This document shows positions 34,350 to 44,527 of a stretch of 64,000 nucleotides of DNA, piece after piece. Both the position numbers and the translations under genes were made by a program. Under the pieces are notes generated by a model. The model ran no database searches. It had not been told where the DNA came from and worked only from the letters and a program-made list of their open reading frames with translations. Location: NCBI GenBank assembly GCA_050084985.1, contig JBITNC010000001.1, positions 112,840,001 to 112,904,000 of the forward strand, read 5' to 3'. Numbering within the stretch: the stretch's first letter is position 1; the number at the start of each line of letters is the position of its first letter. The stretch comes from Nageia nagi (Eukaryota; Pinophyta).

Positions 34350-36100
34350 CCTATATGGTTGATAGAGTGATGATAGGTTTATTCTTGGATGAACAAGATA
34401 TAACACCTAAACTATTTCTAAACACATAATAAAAAGTGGATTTCATATCATCTATGTCTCTCCCATAGTCAAAATCTAAGAATCTTGAAAGAATAAAGGA
34501 AGGTATCTTATTATATTTTAGGGTAAGATCATTAGTGTTTAAAATATACCTCAATATTTTCTTAACCATAAAAATATGCTTAACATAAGGTTTTTGCATA
34601 AATCTTAGCATAAAATTAACTTTATAAGCAATATCTAGTTTGGATATAGTCAAATATATAAGAACTCTAATAAGTTAATGTATATGTTGAAGCATCTATT
34701 AATTGAGAGTTAGATTCTATCTCTAGCTTAGTTATAGAAGAAATTGGGATAGCCAAATATTTGAACTCTTTCATTCCAAAATTATGTAGAATTTTTGAGA
34801 TGTAATTGGATTGATTAAGATAGCTACAATCCTTATATTTATACACTTGCATATAAAGGTAGTAATGCAAGAGAATAAGGTTATTCATATCATTTTTTGA
34901 CTTAAGTTTGGTTATTCACTCATTAATTATTATCATATTATTCCCTATAATCAACAAATCATCCATATAAAGAAGAATTAATACCAAATATTTTCCTTGA
35001 ACACATATAAATATGAATCTATGTGGCATTTTTAGAACCTAATAACCTCAAAGTACCTTACAATCTTCTCATACCAAAATCTAGATGCTTGCTTAAGTTT
35101 ATTTAATGAATTCTTTAGCTTGCACACATGATATTCTTTTCTAGAAATAATAAACTCCTTAGTTTAACTCATGTAGATCTCTACATCTAAGTCATCATTG
35201 AGAAAAGTATTCTTCACATCAAGTTGGAAAATCTTCCAACCTTGAGCTACTAAAAGGGGAAGGATAAGTTTAACTATAGTCATATTTGTATCTAGAGAAA
35301 ATGTTTTATTATAATCAACTATAGGTTTCTAATCAAAATCCTTAGCTACCAACCTTTCCTTATATTTCTCAATTTACCATTTGATTTGTACTTATCCTTG
35401 TAAACCCAATTGTTATTAATTATGTTCCTTGTTGTTGGATATGGATCTAAGTTCAAAGTTCCATTTTTCATAATAGTCTCATATTCTATTTTCATAGCAT
35501 CCATCCAACAAGAATATTTAGAATCATCCTTAAAGTTTAAAGGTTCATTATGACCTTCAATTTTGGTAAGGAGAGTCATATTCAAATTCCTATTGCAAGA
35601 AGATAGATAGATAGTTATACTTTTATAGAATACTTGGCAACTTGCAATAGTATACATATAATTGTACAAGTAGCACTATTTACTTTATAGTAAGACTAAA
35701 AATGGTTGCCATTTATTTTATAAAATTTTGTTCTTTATATGACTCATTTGAGGTGAGGTACAGCCTACTGAGTTTATTGGGAAAGGGATTTTAATGTCTT
35801 TACTCGAATTCCCTTAAAATAAATATTATTATTGAAGAAGAAGAATAGAATTTATAGTCTCTAACTTTTTCCTTCTTTCTAAAAACTATCACAATAAAAA
35901 ATCCTTAGATGAGAGATATTTGGATTGTTTCCTATCCACCTCTCATAAAGAATTTATCCTTCAATTACCTTAGTTAAACATTTGTTTACGACATGTAGAT
36001 AATGATATTCACAACTTCACCCTAAAGAAGCTTAGGAATATTTCTAAAAATTCATTTAATCATGCTCCTATGGGGTAGAAGGGATTGTGAATTGCTTAAA
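34350..36100 (-). pseudogene. Copia integrase end, RT and RNase H (minus strand)
   Basis: From high to low coordinates: integrase C-terminus (YERWIGNNPNISHLRIFYCD near 35920), then RT start (DAMKIEYETIMKNGTLNL with WVYKDKYKSNGK, 35670-35350). The RT central part has stops and frameshifts; its catalytic strand lies near 34950-34900 in decayed form. A KILHNFGMKEF segment at about 34800-34750 leads to RNase H (SKLDIAYKVNFMLRFMQKPY, STFYYVFRNSLGVISCSSKN, 34653-34351). Damage is heavy. The upstream integrase core, protease and gag are not recognisable. Confidence 0.8.
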
Positions 36101-36539
36101 GTATATTCTTAATATTTTTAATTCTTAGGTTGTTTTGAATTTCAACTAAGGTCTTAAACTATTTCAAAAATTTTACCTTTAAGCTCAAGTAGATAACCAA
36201 AGGTCAAAGTCATCATAAGATGACTTGGTTTGAAATGAATCATTTAGAGGACTTGAGATGCTCTAATGGCTTTGTCCTTGCATTTTTCTAAGTTGTAACT
36301 TTCTAAAGATATGATTTTTGGTTAATCCTTATACAAGAATTTGATTCTCTATAATATGAATATTCCTATAGTTGGTGTGGTCTAATATTATCAATTATGT
36401 AAGGATAATTCTTTTAAAATTTCTATCATTTTTTATTTAATACTCAACAAAAGCACTAATTGTGTTTAAATTAAAAACTCATATAAGATTTTCAAATCCA
36501 TAAATAACTAAAAATACCAACTTGAATAAAATAATAATC

Positions 36540-36830
36540 ATAAGTCAAGATGCATATATCATAAGCTATAATATGTCAACTTAACTATATCACAAGTCAA
36601 TATGTATATACTATAAATTACAACATATCAATTTGGCTACACCACAAGTCAAGATGCATATGTCACAAACTATATCATGCCAAATTGACCATTCCACAAG
36701 TTAAGATGCATATTCCAAAAATAACAACATGCCAAATTTATCATGCTGTTAATCAATATCTATATGTCACAAACAACAACATGCCAACTTGACCATGCCA
36801 TAAGTCAAGATGCATAACATGAAAGAAATA
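36540..36830. repeat. Tandem repeat, about 60-bp unit, five copies
   Basis: Units contain CACAAGTCAAGATGCATATG, then CACAAACTACAACATGCCAA and a CTTGACCATGC-like end. Copies differ mainly by C/T and A/G changes. It lies inside the copia element where the coding region should continue. Confidence 0.85.
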
Positions 36831-36839
36831 AGGTGGCAT

Positions 36840-37195
36840 CAATCCATCAACATGGATTCAATTTCCATCAATTCATAACTATGGATATTCTTCTCAAAAA
36901 ATAGAATTAAAATGGAATCAATTCATAAACATGTATAAAATTCTCAATAATGGAAGTAAATTGGTATTAATACATAAACATGGATAAACTTCCCAACAAT
37001 GGAAGTAAAGTGGCATCAATAATGTAAAGTGAAATAAAACCATAAATATGGATATACTTCCCAATAATGGAAGTAAAGTGACATAAAAAAATAAAAATGG
37101 TATCAATACATAAACCTGGATAAAATTCCTAACAATAGAATTAAATTATATCATGAACAATGTAAAGTGGCATCAACATGGATAAACTTTTGAAC
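36840..37195. repeat. Second tandem repeat, about 55-65-bp unit, five to six copies
   Basis: Units contain GGCATCAATACATAAACATG, GATAAACTTCCCAACAATGG and AAGTAAAGT. It adjoins the previous array but has a different unit. Confidence 0.85.
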
Positions 37196-39135
37196 ATAAG
37201 AATATTATAATGGATAAAAACATATACCATAGAATAAAATATTACCAATTGTATCATTATTTATGTTCATTTTATATATTTGCAAAAATAAACAAGACTT
37301 AAAAGATTTATTGTCAAATGACATAAGATTATATCACAATCTATGCAAGGTAAAAAAGTTTATAGATGCCAAAAAGTATAAGTTTAGATTTTAAAAATTA
37401 GGTAATAAAATATTAAATGAGATTGCAAAATTTACTACCATTTGAATATTTTTCTATTGTTGATAAAATTTTTAAGCATATTAACCAACTTGTTTAATTA
37501 TAAGTTAATTTGTAAGTCATAGTTAGTGCACTGACCAAATAAATTGTAGGTTAGCAAATCTTAATATATAATTAGTTATTAGTGTTTGTATTTAGTGCAT
37601 ATTTTACCTTAGACTTAGTTTGAGCATTTGTTTGAGTATTTTTTTAATTTTTTAAACCACTAATAAAAGGACAACTACACAACAAGGGTTAGCATTTTCC
37701 TTAGTTAGTGGTTAGTTACAAGATAAAGTTCTAGGAGCTTTTACAACTTGCTTTGGTTACACAAGAGACTTACAAAATTATATAGGTAATTTTACATGAT
37801 TCTTTCTAGGGAAGATGAATATTTATTTCATAATCCAAACCAATCATTAAAATACATTGAACCCACAAGCTTGAGAAGTTATCAAAATATTTAAGAATCC
37901 TTTGCTTTAATCTCATAATCATTACCTTATTTTTACTTATTTCTTTCTTTTCTTTCTCCTTAGCTTTCTTTCAAAATCAATATTTATTATTCTCAATTGG
38001 ATTCATTTTTGCAATAGGATTAATTATTTTCCTATGCTTATAAGACATAACAAAAGATCATATTTTCTAAAGATAAGGTTATTAAAGAAGGAATTAATAT
38101 CTTGCTCAAAAATTAAACACCTTGTTAAAGGTTGATTCCCCCCTTTTTTGAGTAAGAAACAAAATACTCCATGCTTAAAAAATTATGCTTAACAAGATTC
38201 CCTTCTCTAATTTATGATAAAGAGAGAAAATAAATTCCTTACCTTAAAATGCAATTAGAATTCCCCCAATACCTTCTCAAAAAAATTTCTCAAAAAATAA
38301 TGCCTTGTTTAAAAGTTTCCCCTCTTAATTTTTGAGAAAAAATAATACATCTTTCTTAAAAACTAAACCCATGCTTATACTCCTCCTTTAATTTATTGAG
38401 TAAAAATACTCCTTGTTTAAAAAATTCACCCCCCTAAAAAAAATTAACTTCCCTTTGAAAGGAATTTTTCCATTTAAAAAACTTAACTCCCCTTTGAAAG
38501 GTTAAATTTTCCCAAATTTTCCCATTTAAAAAAAATTAACTCCCATAGAGTTAAAAAGAATTAAACTCCCCCTATTTAAAAATACTTAGGATCCCCCTTA
38601 TTTTGAAAAAAATATTTAGAATTTCCTCCTTAAGATTAAAATCCCCTTTTAAAAAACTTAACTCCTTTTTTAAAAAAACTCTCAATATTTTAAGTAAATC
38701 TCATAAAAATAAAAGAGCTCCACACTTTTTAAATATCTCAAAAAAAAAAGATTATTTAGAAAAGTTAACCAATATGTCTTCCTTCCCCCTTATTAAAAAT
38801 ATTAGCTCCCTATAAATAACTCAATAATTTTATAAGCTTGTAAAGTAAACAAACTTCAAAAAAGATATACTTCAAAAATGATATATTAACCTCAATAAAA
38901 AATATTTATAAGTCTTTTTCATAAGACTTACAAGTGAAATTAATGCAAGTAGCAAGTTCCTTAATTTATTGATTAATTCCATACTCTTGAAAGGGTACAA
39001 AATAGTTTCACTAAAGAGGGAAAAAATTACTCAAAACTTAAACCATTGCAACTAGAACTGGCACAAGAATTTACATCAAAGTTAAACATGAAAAATAATT
39101 ATTCATTAAAATTCATATAAATACTTAGAGGGGAG
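37196..39135. other. Non-coding interior of the copia element, pyrimidine-rich tract
   Basis: 37.2-38.1 kb is AT-rich without recognised domains. From about 38130 to 38820 there are many copies of phrases like TTAAAAAACTTAACTCCCC and TTTGAAAGG, giving a low-complexity A/T plus C-run tract. I see no gene. Confidence 0.5.
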
Positions 39136-39139
39136 ATAT

Positions 39140-39690
39140 TTAAAAAATTATTGAAGAGTGGGATGAGGGGTGCACATACTTGAAGCAACTGAAGGAGGGG
39201 TAGGGGGGTTGGTAGTGGCAGGCATGGGGAAATGGGTTACGATGGTCCATGTAGGGTGTGGGTGCAACATAATAGGGGGAATGAGGGTACAATGTAGAGG
39301 GGACTATGATAGGGAATAGGTGGGGGTGGGGTGGTGAATGCTTGGTGTGTAAGTTGGGCCAAAACATGCCTAGTGTGTATTTTGTGTTTGAGTGTGGTGA
39401 GGCTAATTTTTGGGAGGTTAGGGATGATGCATTAGGGAGGTGCAAGGTTCATAAGGGTGGGGGAAATCCATGGACCATGATAAGAGGAGAAGAATATATG
39501 ATGAGGGGGGAAGCAGTGGTCCATAGGGGCTACTATGGGGTGGGGAGTATCATAATAATTGGAAGGGCATAATAGAGGGTAGGGTAGGGAGTTTAATGAG
39601 GGAAGGATGTAGGGAAAAAAAGAGTGGGAGTGGTGTTGAGTGGAAACTATGAGGGGTGGGGTTTCATTGGGAGAGGGTGACACAAAGGAG
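39140..39690 (-). other. G-rich (plus)/C-rich (minus) block with Pro/His/Tyr/Ser-rich reading
   Basis: The plus strand has repeated G-runs (GGAGGGGTAGGGGGGTTGG and others). The minus strand is open over 39683-39432 and, after a frameshift, 39445-39140. The predicted product is low complexity, rich in Pro, His, Tyr and Ser (for example PHPHLFPIIVPSTLYPHSPY), with no known domain. Once the nested element is removed, it occupies the upstream half of the copia interior, where gag would be expected. Whether it was ever coding is unclear. Confidence 0.4.
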
Positions 39691-39702
39691 TGAGGGGTAT
39701 AA

Positions 39703-40074
39703 TGTTATGAACAAAGTTCCCAAAATAGCATAAAATCAAGAGAGAAAGAGCTCAACACCTTGAATAAGAGATAAAATATGTAATAAGCCACTTCGAGGGG
39801 GCAACCTCCTTTGTAATAAGCCACTTTGAGGGGCAACCTTCTTTACATCACATCAATTACACAATAATAAATGATCCAAATGATAATACCTCCTTAGTAT
39901 ATATAGGAGTCCAAGGGTTACCACTATAATCAAAGGACACTAGCTGACATAATAATAATAATGTCTGACCGATATAACAATAATAATGTAAGGGAATAAC
40001 AATAACCATAGTGGACTTCTATGGGATACATAATAATAATATATGGGTTACATGAGTATTATAGGGACATAACA
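39703..40074 (-). mobile_element. 3' LTR of the gag-only element
   Basis: 372 bp. It is longer than the 5' LTR (315 bp) because of local tandem duplications: two copies of GTAATAAGCCACTT(C/T)GAGGGG near 39780-39840, and a second duplicated CTGAC(A/C) with ATAATAATAATG segment near 39945-39990. Confidence 0.9.
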
Positions 40075-40102
40075 TGCCCCTCTCCTTCAAAAAATGTTGT
40101 CC

Positions 40103-41068
40103 TCAACATTTTAGTAGTTCTGGATGCTTCTGTAGAAATTTCTCATCTTCCCATGTGGAATATTCAGCCATTGCCATATTTTTACTTTCAACCTTCCTTG
40201 CCATCCTAAAAGCCATGTCTAAGGATGTTGGTTCAAATAGATGCACCTCATGTTGAATGTTATCCTTTAAGGTTCCCATAAAAAGATCCAATAATCTATC
40301 ATCTAGTATGTCATTCACTTTAAGACTCAACTTTTGAAATTGTTGAATGTGCTCCATCACTGAACCTTTTTGCCTTAGATTTGTCAATTGAGTAAAGAAG
40401 GAATTATTCTTAACATCCTCATGGTAGGCTATCAGTTCCTCTATAAAAATGGACCAAGATATAATAGAACCTTTTTTACTTTCACAAAGCCATTGGTACC
40501 ATACAACCTGCTCAAGCTCTAGATACAAGGATGCAATAGTTACTTTTTGTGATATCGGTACTTGGTGTAGATCAAAAAAGTGCTCCATTTGAAATATCTA
40601 AGTGATGGGGTCCCTTCCATTAAACTTTCTCATGTCAATCTTGGGGATTTGGATTCCCCTTGAGAACCATGCTTGATTACTTCCATTAGTAGAAGCATAT
40701 CCTCCTAAAATAGGTTTATTAATAAAGGGTTTATCTCCTTGAACAATATCATTATTTTCTTGATAACCCTGGGCCATATCAACATCTTTAGGAATCTTTC
40801 CCTTTGGGTTTTGTATGAGTTGAAAAATCTTTTCCATATTTTGATCCATTTTAGTCACCAACTCTTCCTTCAAACTAATTAAATCAATTGATCTTACCAT
40901 ATCTTTTGTCAAATCTCTTTTTAATTCGTCCATATAACCCTTTTTTACACACCCTTTAACCAATTATTCCACTTGGGATATTCAAAAGAATATGTCTTCA
41001 CTTTCTGCTATAGTCATGGATGAACCCTTTGGAGGTCTAGTTGGTGTAGCAATTTTTTTCAATGGCAT
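40103..41068 (-). pseudogene. Gag of the gag-only element
   Basis: About 321 codons in one frame from ATG 41068 (MPLKKIATPTRPPKG) to TGA 40103. The N-terminal half is charged (KEELVTKMDQNMEKIFQLIQ). The core gag domain has VVWYQWLCESKKGSIISWSI, GSVMEHIQQFQKLSLKV and IQHEVHLFEPTSLDMAF, matching Ty3/gypsy retrotransposon_gag. In-frame stops are two near 40970-40990 and a TAG at 40600-40598, where the neighbouring residues suggest Trp. No zinc knuckle. The last codon lies 14 bp before the polypurine tract, so nothing else was ever encoded. Confidence 0.88.
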
Positions 41069-42165
41069 TTTAACTAAGTATTACTATGGAGTAGGAATTT
41101 CTTGGATGGTCAAAAGGTTAACTTGTTTGGTTTCATGATTCTAGGGAGTCTCCCTATATACAAAAGGTACGTGGGAGCTCAAATCTATGCTAGTGCTATC
41201 TAATGCACAACCATTTGAAAAGGGCCCTTGCTAATATACTCATGGTATGTAAGGGAATCCTAAAGGACCTCTCTATATACTATGTACATTCATGAGCATG
41301 ATGGCCTCTCTATATACTCAAGGTACATGAGAGAATCCAATAGTGGCCTAAGCGATATACTGCGAGTATGTTGTAGGAGACCATAATTCCTTAGAATGTA
41401 GTGCTGGCAAAGTAACGATAGCTCCTATGTTTAAAGATGCTAGAACATGTCTATAACTACAAGAATTTTCTCTTTCTTATATTTCCAATAGCTTATGAAT
41501 CACCCCAAATAGACCTTCCAATCAAAATATGTGCAATTTTTTTTAAAAAAAAAAATAAATTGTACCTTTTTAAATCATGATTTGGAGATTATTCTATTAT
41601 CTGACCTTCCAACTAATGTAAATCTGAAATTTAAGCCCTTTAGAGTCTAAAATTTCTACCTTTGGTAGCCTCAGATGTCTTCTTTTCAATTCCATAGACT
41701 TTGTCAAATTCTGATAGTCCAAGAGGAAATGGCTGCAACTTTCCCAAAATGTGCCAATTTTTGGATTTTTTTTAAAAGAGTGAACTTGTATGAAGTTCTT
41801 TGTGTCACCTATTTATTCCTAGACCTTAAAAATTGTAAAAAATAAACTTCACTCTATACCATAACCAATAAAATAGGTTTCACCTAGTTTGGAGTTGTAA
41901 AACTTTCGATATACACTTTTTATCTAGAACAACTATTTCATACCTACTTTTGAGACTAGTCACAAAATTTAACTTTCCCTAAGTGTAACTTGAAATATAT
42001 AGTGAATTAGGAGCTAAAAGTTTAACTAAAACTTTTTTAATATGTATTATAAAAACCCAATAAATTTTAGAATCTAAATCCTTGTGAAACAAAATTGGTA
42101 GTTAAAATGCCATGATGACTAGTTTTGAGCCGAGAAACCCTAGAATCATCTGCTCTGATACCAAA

Positions 42166-42480
42166 TGTTATGAACAAAGTTCCCAAAATAGCATAAAATC
42201 AAGAGAGAAAGAGCTCAACTCCTTCAATAAGAGATAAAATCTATAATAATCCTCTTTGATGGGGCAACCTCCTTTACATCACATCAATTACACAACAATA
42301 GATGATCCAAATGATAATACCTCCTTAGTATATATAGGAGTCCAAGGGTTGCCACTATAATGAAAGGACACTAACCGACATAACAATAATAATGTAAGGT
42401 AATAACAATAACCATAGTGGACTTCTATGGGACACATAATAACAATATATGGGTTACATGAGTAGTATAGGGACCTAACA
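42166..42480 (-). mobile_element. 5' LTR of the gag-only element
   Basis: 315 bp, TGTTATG to CCTAACA in plus sense, followed directly by the TATAA duplication. Two non-LTR bases separate it from the primer binding site. Confidence 0.92.
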
Positions 42481-43212
42481 TATAACCAATATGGGAAATT
42501 TAGAAATAGGCTTGGGATGTTCTTTTATATTTTATTATTAAAAAAAAATTCTACTTTCAAATATATTATTGATTCTATTGATATGTCATATTATACTACA
42601 AAAGTTTATTTTAATCATCCTATATTTTCAAGAACTAATGATGAGAAAATGGTGGCTAGTCAAAATTTAATTACCTCCAATGGAAAAATCTATTAGTAAG
42701 GTAGCATCCTAATTGTAGAGTGATAGGCCTTTTTTATTAAAAACATTTCAACTGCTCATTGATTGATTTTCATACTTTATTCTATATATATATATATGTA
42801 TGTATGTTTCTCCATTGATATTTGTAATTTTTGTTTTTGTAAAATACACATTGTAAAAAAATTACACTAATTTTACAAAAAAAAAAAAATTCCACACTAA
42901 AGCTATGAAAAGTTTAACAATAAAAAATATTGTTACATATTTAAGCATAAAACTTACAACTAACAAGATGTTAGATTTTGGCCCAACTAATAGAACAAAA
43001 AGTATTAGTATGTAAAAGAATATAACTACAATATATTTTCATATTAAGCAAATTTTTACACTAAATATTATAACTAACATGTTACCAAATAAGTATTAGT
43101 ATCCTTGAAGATAATCCCAAAACAATGAAAAAGGGAGATATTTTATACTTTAAATTTGATTTTACCTCACCAATGAAATAAGGAGAGCTTTCAATTAGGC
43201 AATGGTACCACT

Positions 43213-43735
43213 TGATGGAAGATGAATCCTCCTACACCCATGATCACCTTGGAGTTTTCTTCTAATTATAAGCTAACAAACTCAAGATCACACACATAAG
43301 AGAGAAAATGTATAATGGTTCCTCTCTATTAAGAGAGTACTCAACTTTAAGCCTAATTTTATTACTTCTCAAGATTACAAGATTCTCTTACAATGTTACT
43401 TTAGCACTCTCTCCTCCTATCCTTATTCACACTAAGAGCATTACAATGCTTCAAACTAAAGTGAATAATACTTGAGGATAGCTCTCAATTTATAGGAAAC
43501 ATTCCAACTTTGGCTCATCCTTTTACTCAAGGGGAACACCATTATCCAAAGTATAAAAATAGTCACATGTGGGACAAGTTCTAATATTTAATTCACTAAA
43601 TACTTAAAAGGTAATTAGAAATACTTTTAAGTATCTAGTTGATTAAATATTGAATTACATAAGGAGAAAAAATATTATTCTTTAGATACCTTTCTAAATA
43701 ATAATTTATAAAATAGTGCATTATTTATTCCAACA
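43213..43735 (-). mobile_element. 5' LTR of the TATGT-flanked copia element
   Basis: 523 bp, partner of 32780-33311. The leader between its primer site and the nested insertion (42486-43196) is AT-rich without visible gag; it includes a short (TA)n run near 42786. Confidence 0.9.
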
Positions 43736-43740
43736 TATGT

Positions 43741-44527
43741 GTCATTAATAAATAATTTCATATAATGCAATGATTGGAGAATATCCAAAGAATGGTATTT
43801 TTATGTTTTAAAACTTAAGTTGATGTATTCATTAAATTTTATGGAGTATTTATAATTACCAAAAATTTAATTATAAATAGTACTACATAAATAAACATAA
43901 AAATTATTTATCTTACTATTTTGTTCTTCATCACCTTATCATGGACTTCAATTTGGGTTTCTTTTGTATGCAATTTTGATAATACCCTGATAGACATAGA
44001 CATGTATTCAAAATATTACTTCAAAATTATTTATTATTCATATGTTAGATTAATTGTTAATAATAATAAAACTTAAATAACCTCTACATGTTACCTTAAA
44101 ATTTTGGTTGATATGATGGTCTTTGGAATGGAGCTTGATTATTTGTTATCTTACTGAATTGCTTCTCTTATTCTTACTTTAAACTTGTCAAAAGAAATAT
44201 AGAACAATTTCAAATATCAAAGTATTACTTAGCACATTGACTTGGGTTTATCCTCCAATATCCTTTGAGAAAGTAAATTTTCTTTCAAAGCTATCAAGCT
44301 TATAAGTACTCATTTAAGAGCTTTTTAACAAAATTGATGTGCCTTTGAGGATGTGACAAAAGAGATGATTACACCCACAATGAGATACTATACATGTATG
44401 TAGATTGAAGAAAAAGACTTTATAAATAATATGCCAATAGAATCAGTAATTAAACAATATAGAATCCAAAAAACTTATATTTTTTCCCATATGAGCTACA
44501 ATTTAAAGTGAACAATATGACATGTAA
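43741..44527. other. Spacer with dispersed repeat, left half
   Basis: AT-rich and non-coding. 44446-44527 is the left half of a dispersed repeat (AGAATCCAAAAAACTTAT, then AAAGTGAACAATATGACATG) split by the next copia element; its right half resumes at 49705. Confidence 0.6.

Larger units (their letters stand above)
39703..42480 (-). mobile_element. Complete gag-only LTR retrotransposon (TR-GAG-like), TSD TATAA
   Basis: The 3' LTR is 39703-40074 and the 5' LTR 42166-42480, both TGTTA...TAACA. A primer site TGGTATCAGAGCA lies at 42163-42151 (minus), a gag at 41068-40103, and a polypurine tract GAAGGAGAGGGGCA at 40088-40075. The target duplication TATAA is at 39698-39702 and 42481-42485. There is no protease, RT or integrase, and at 2.8 kb it is far too short for them. 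It matches the described non-autonomous TR-GAG structure and would need enzymes in trans. It is nested in the larger copia element. Confidence 0.95.
32780..43735 (-). mobile_element. Copia element with matching LTRs, 5-bp TSD TATGT, about 11 kb
   Basis: The 3' LTR is 32780-33311 and the 5' LTR 43213-43735, both starting TGTTGGA and ending ATCTTCCATCA in minus sense. The flanks are TATGT at 32775-32779 and again at 43736-43740, a perfect target duplication. A polypurine tract AAGGTGGAG (33320-33312) abuts the 3' LTR, and a primer-site-like TGGTACCATTGCC (43209-43197) follows the 5' LTR. Coding remnants are an integrase C-terminus, RT and RNase H at 34.35-36.1 kb. The gag half is replaced by repeats and unrecognised sequence. 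A gag-only element is nested inside. Confidence 0.92.

Noticed and set aside
36540-37195. CRISPR-like repeat array
   Set aside because: Units are contiguous and diverged without unique spacers, in a plant retrotransposon. An ordinary minisatellite.
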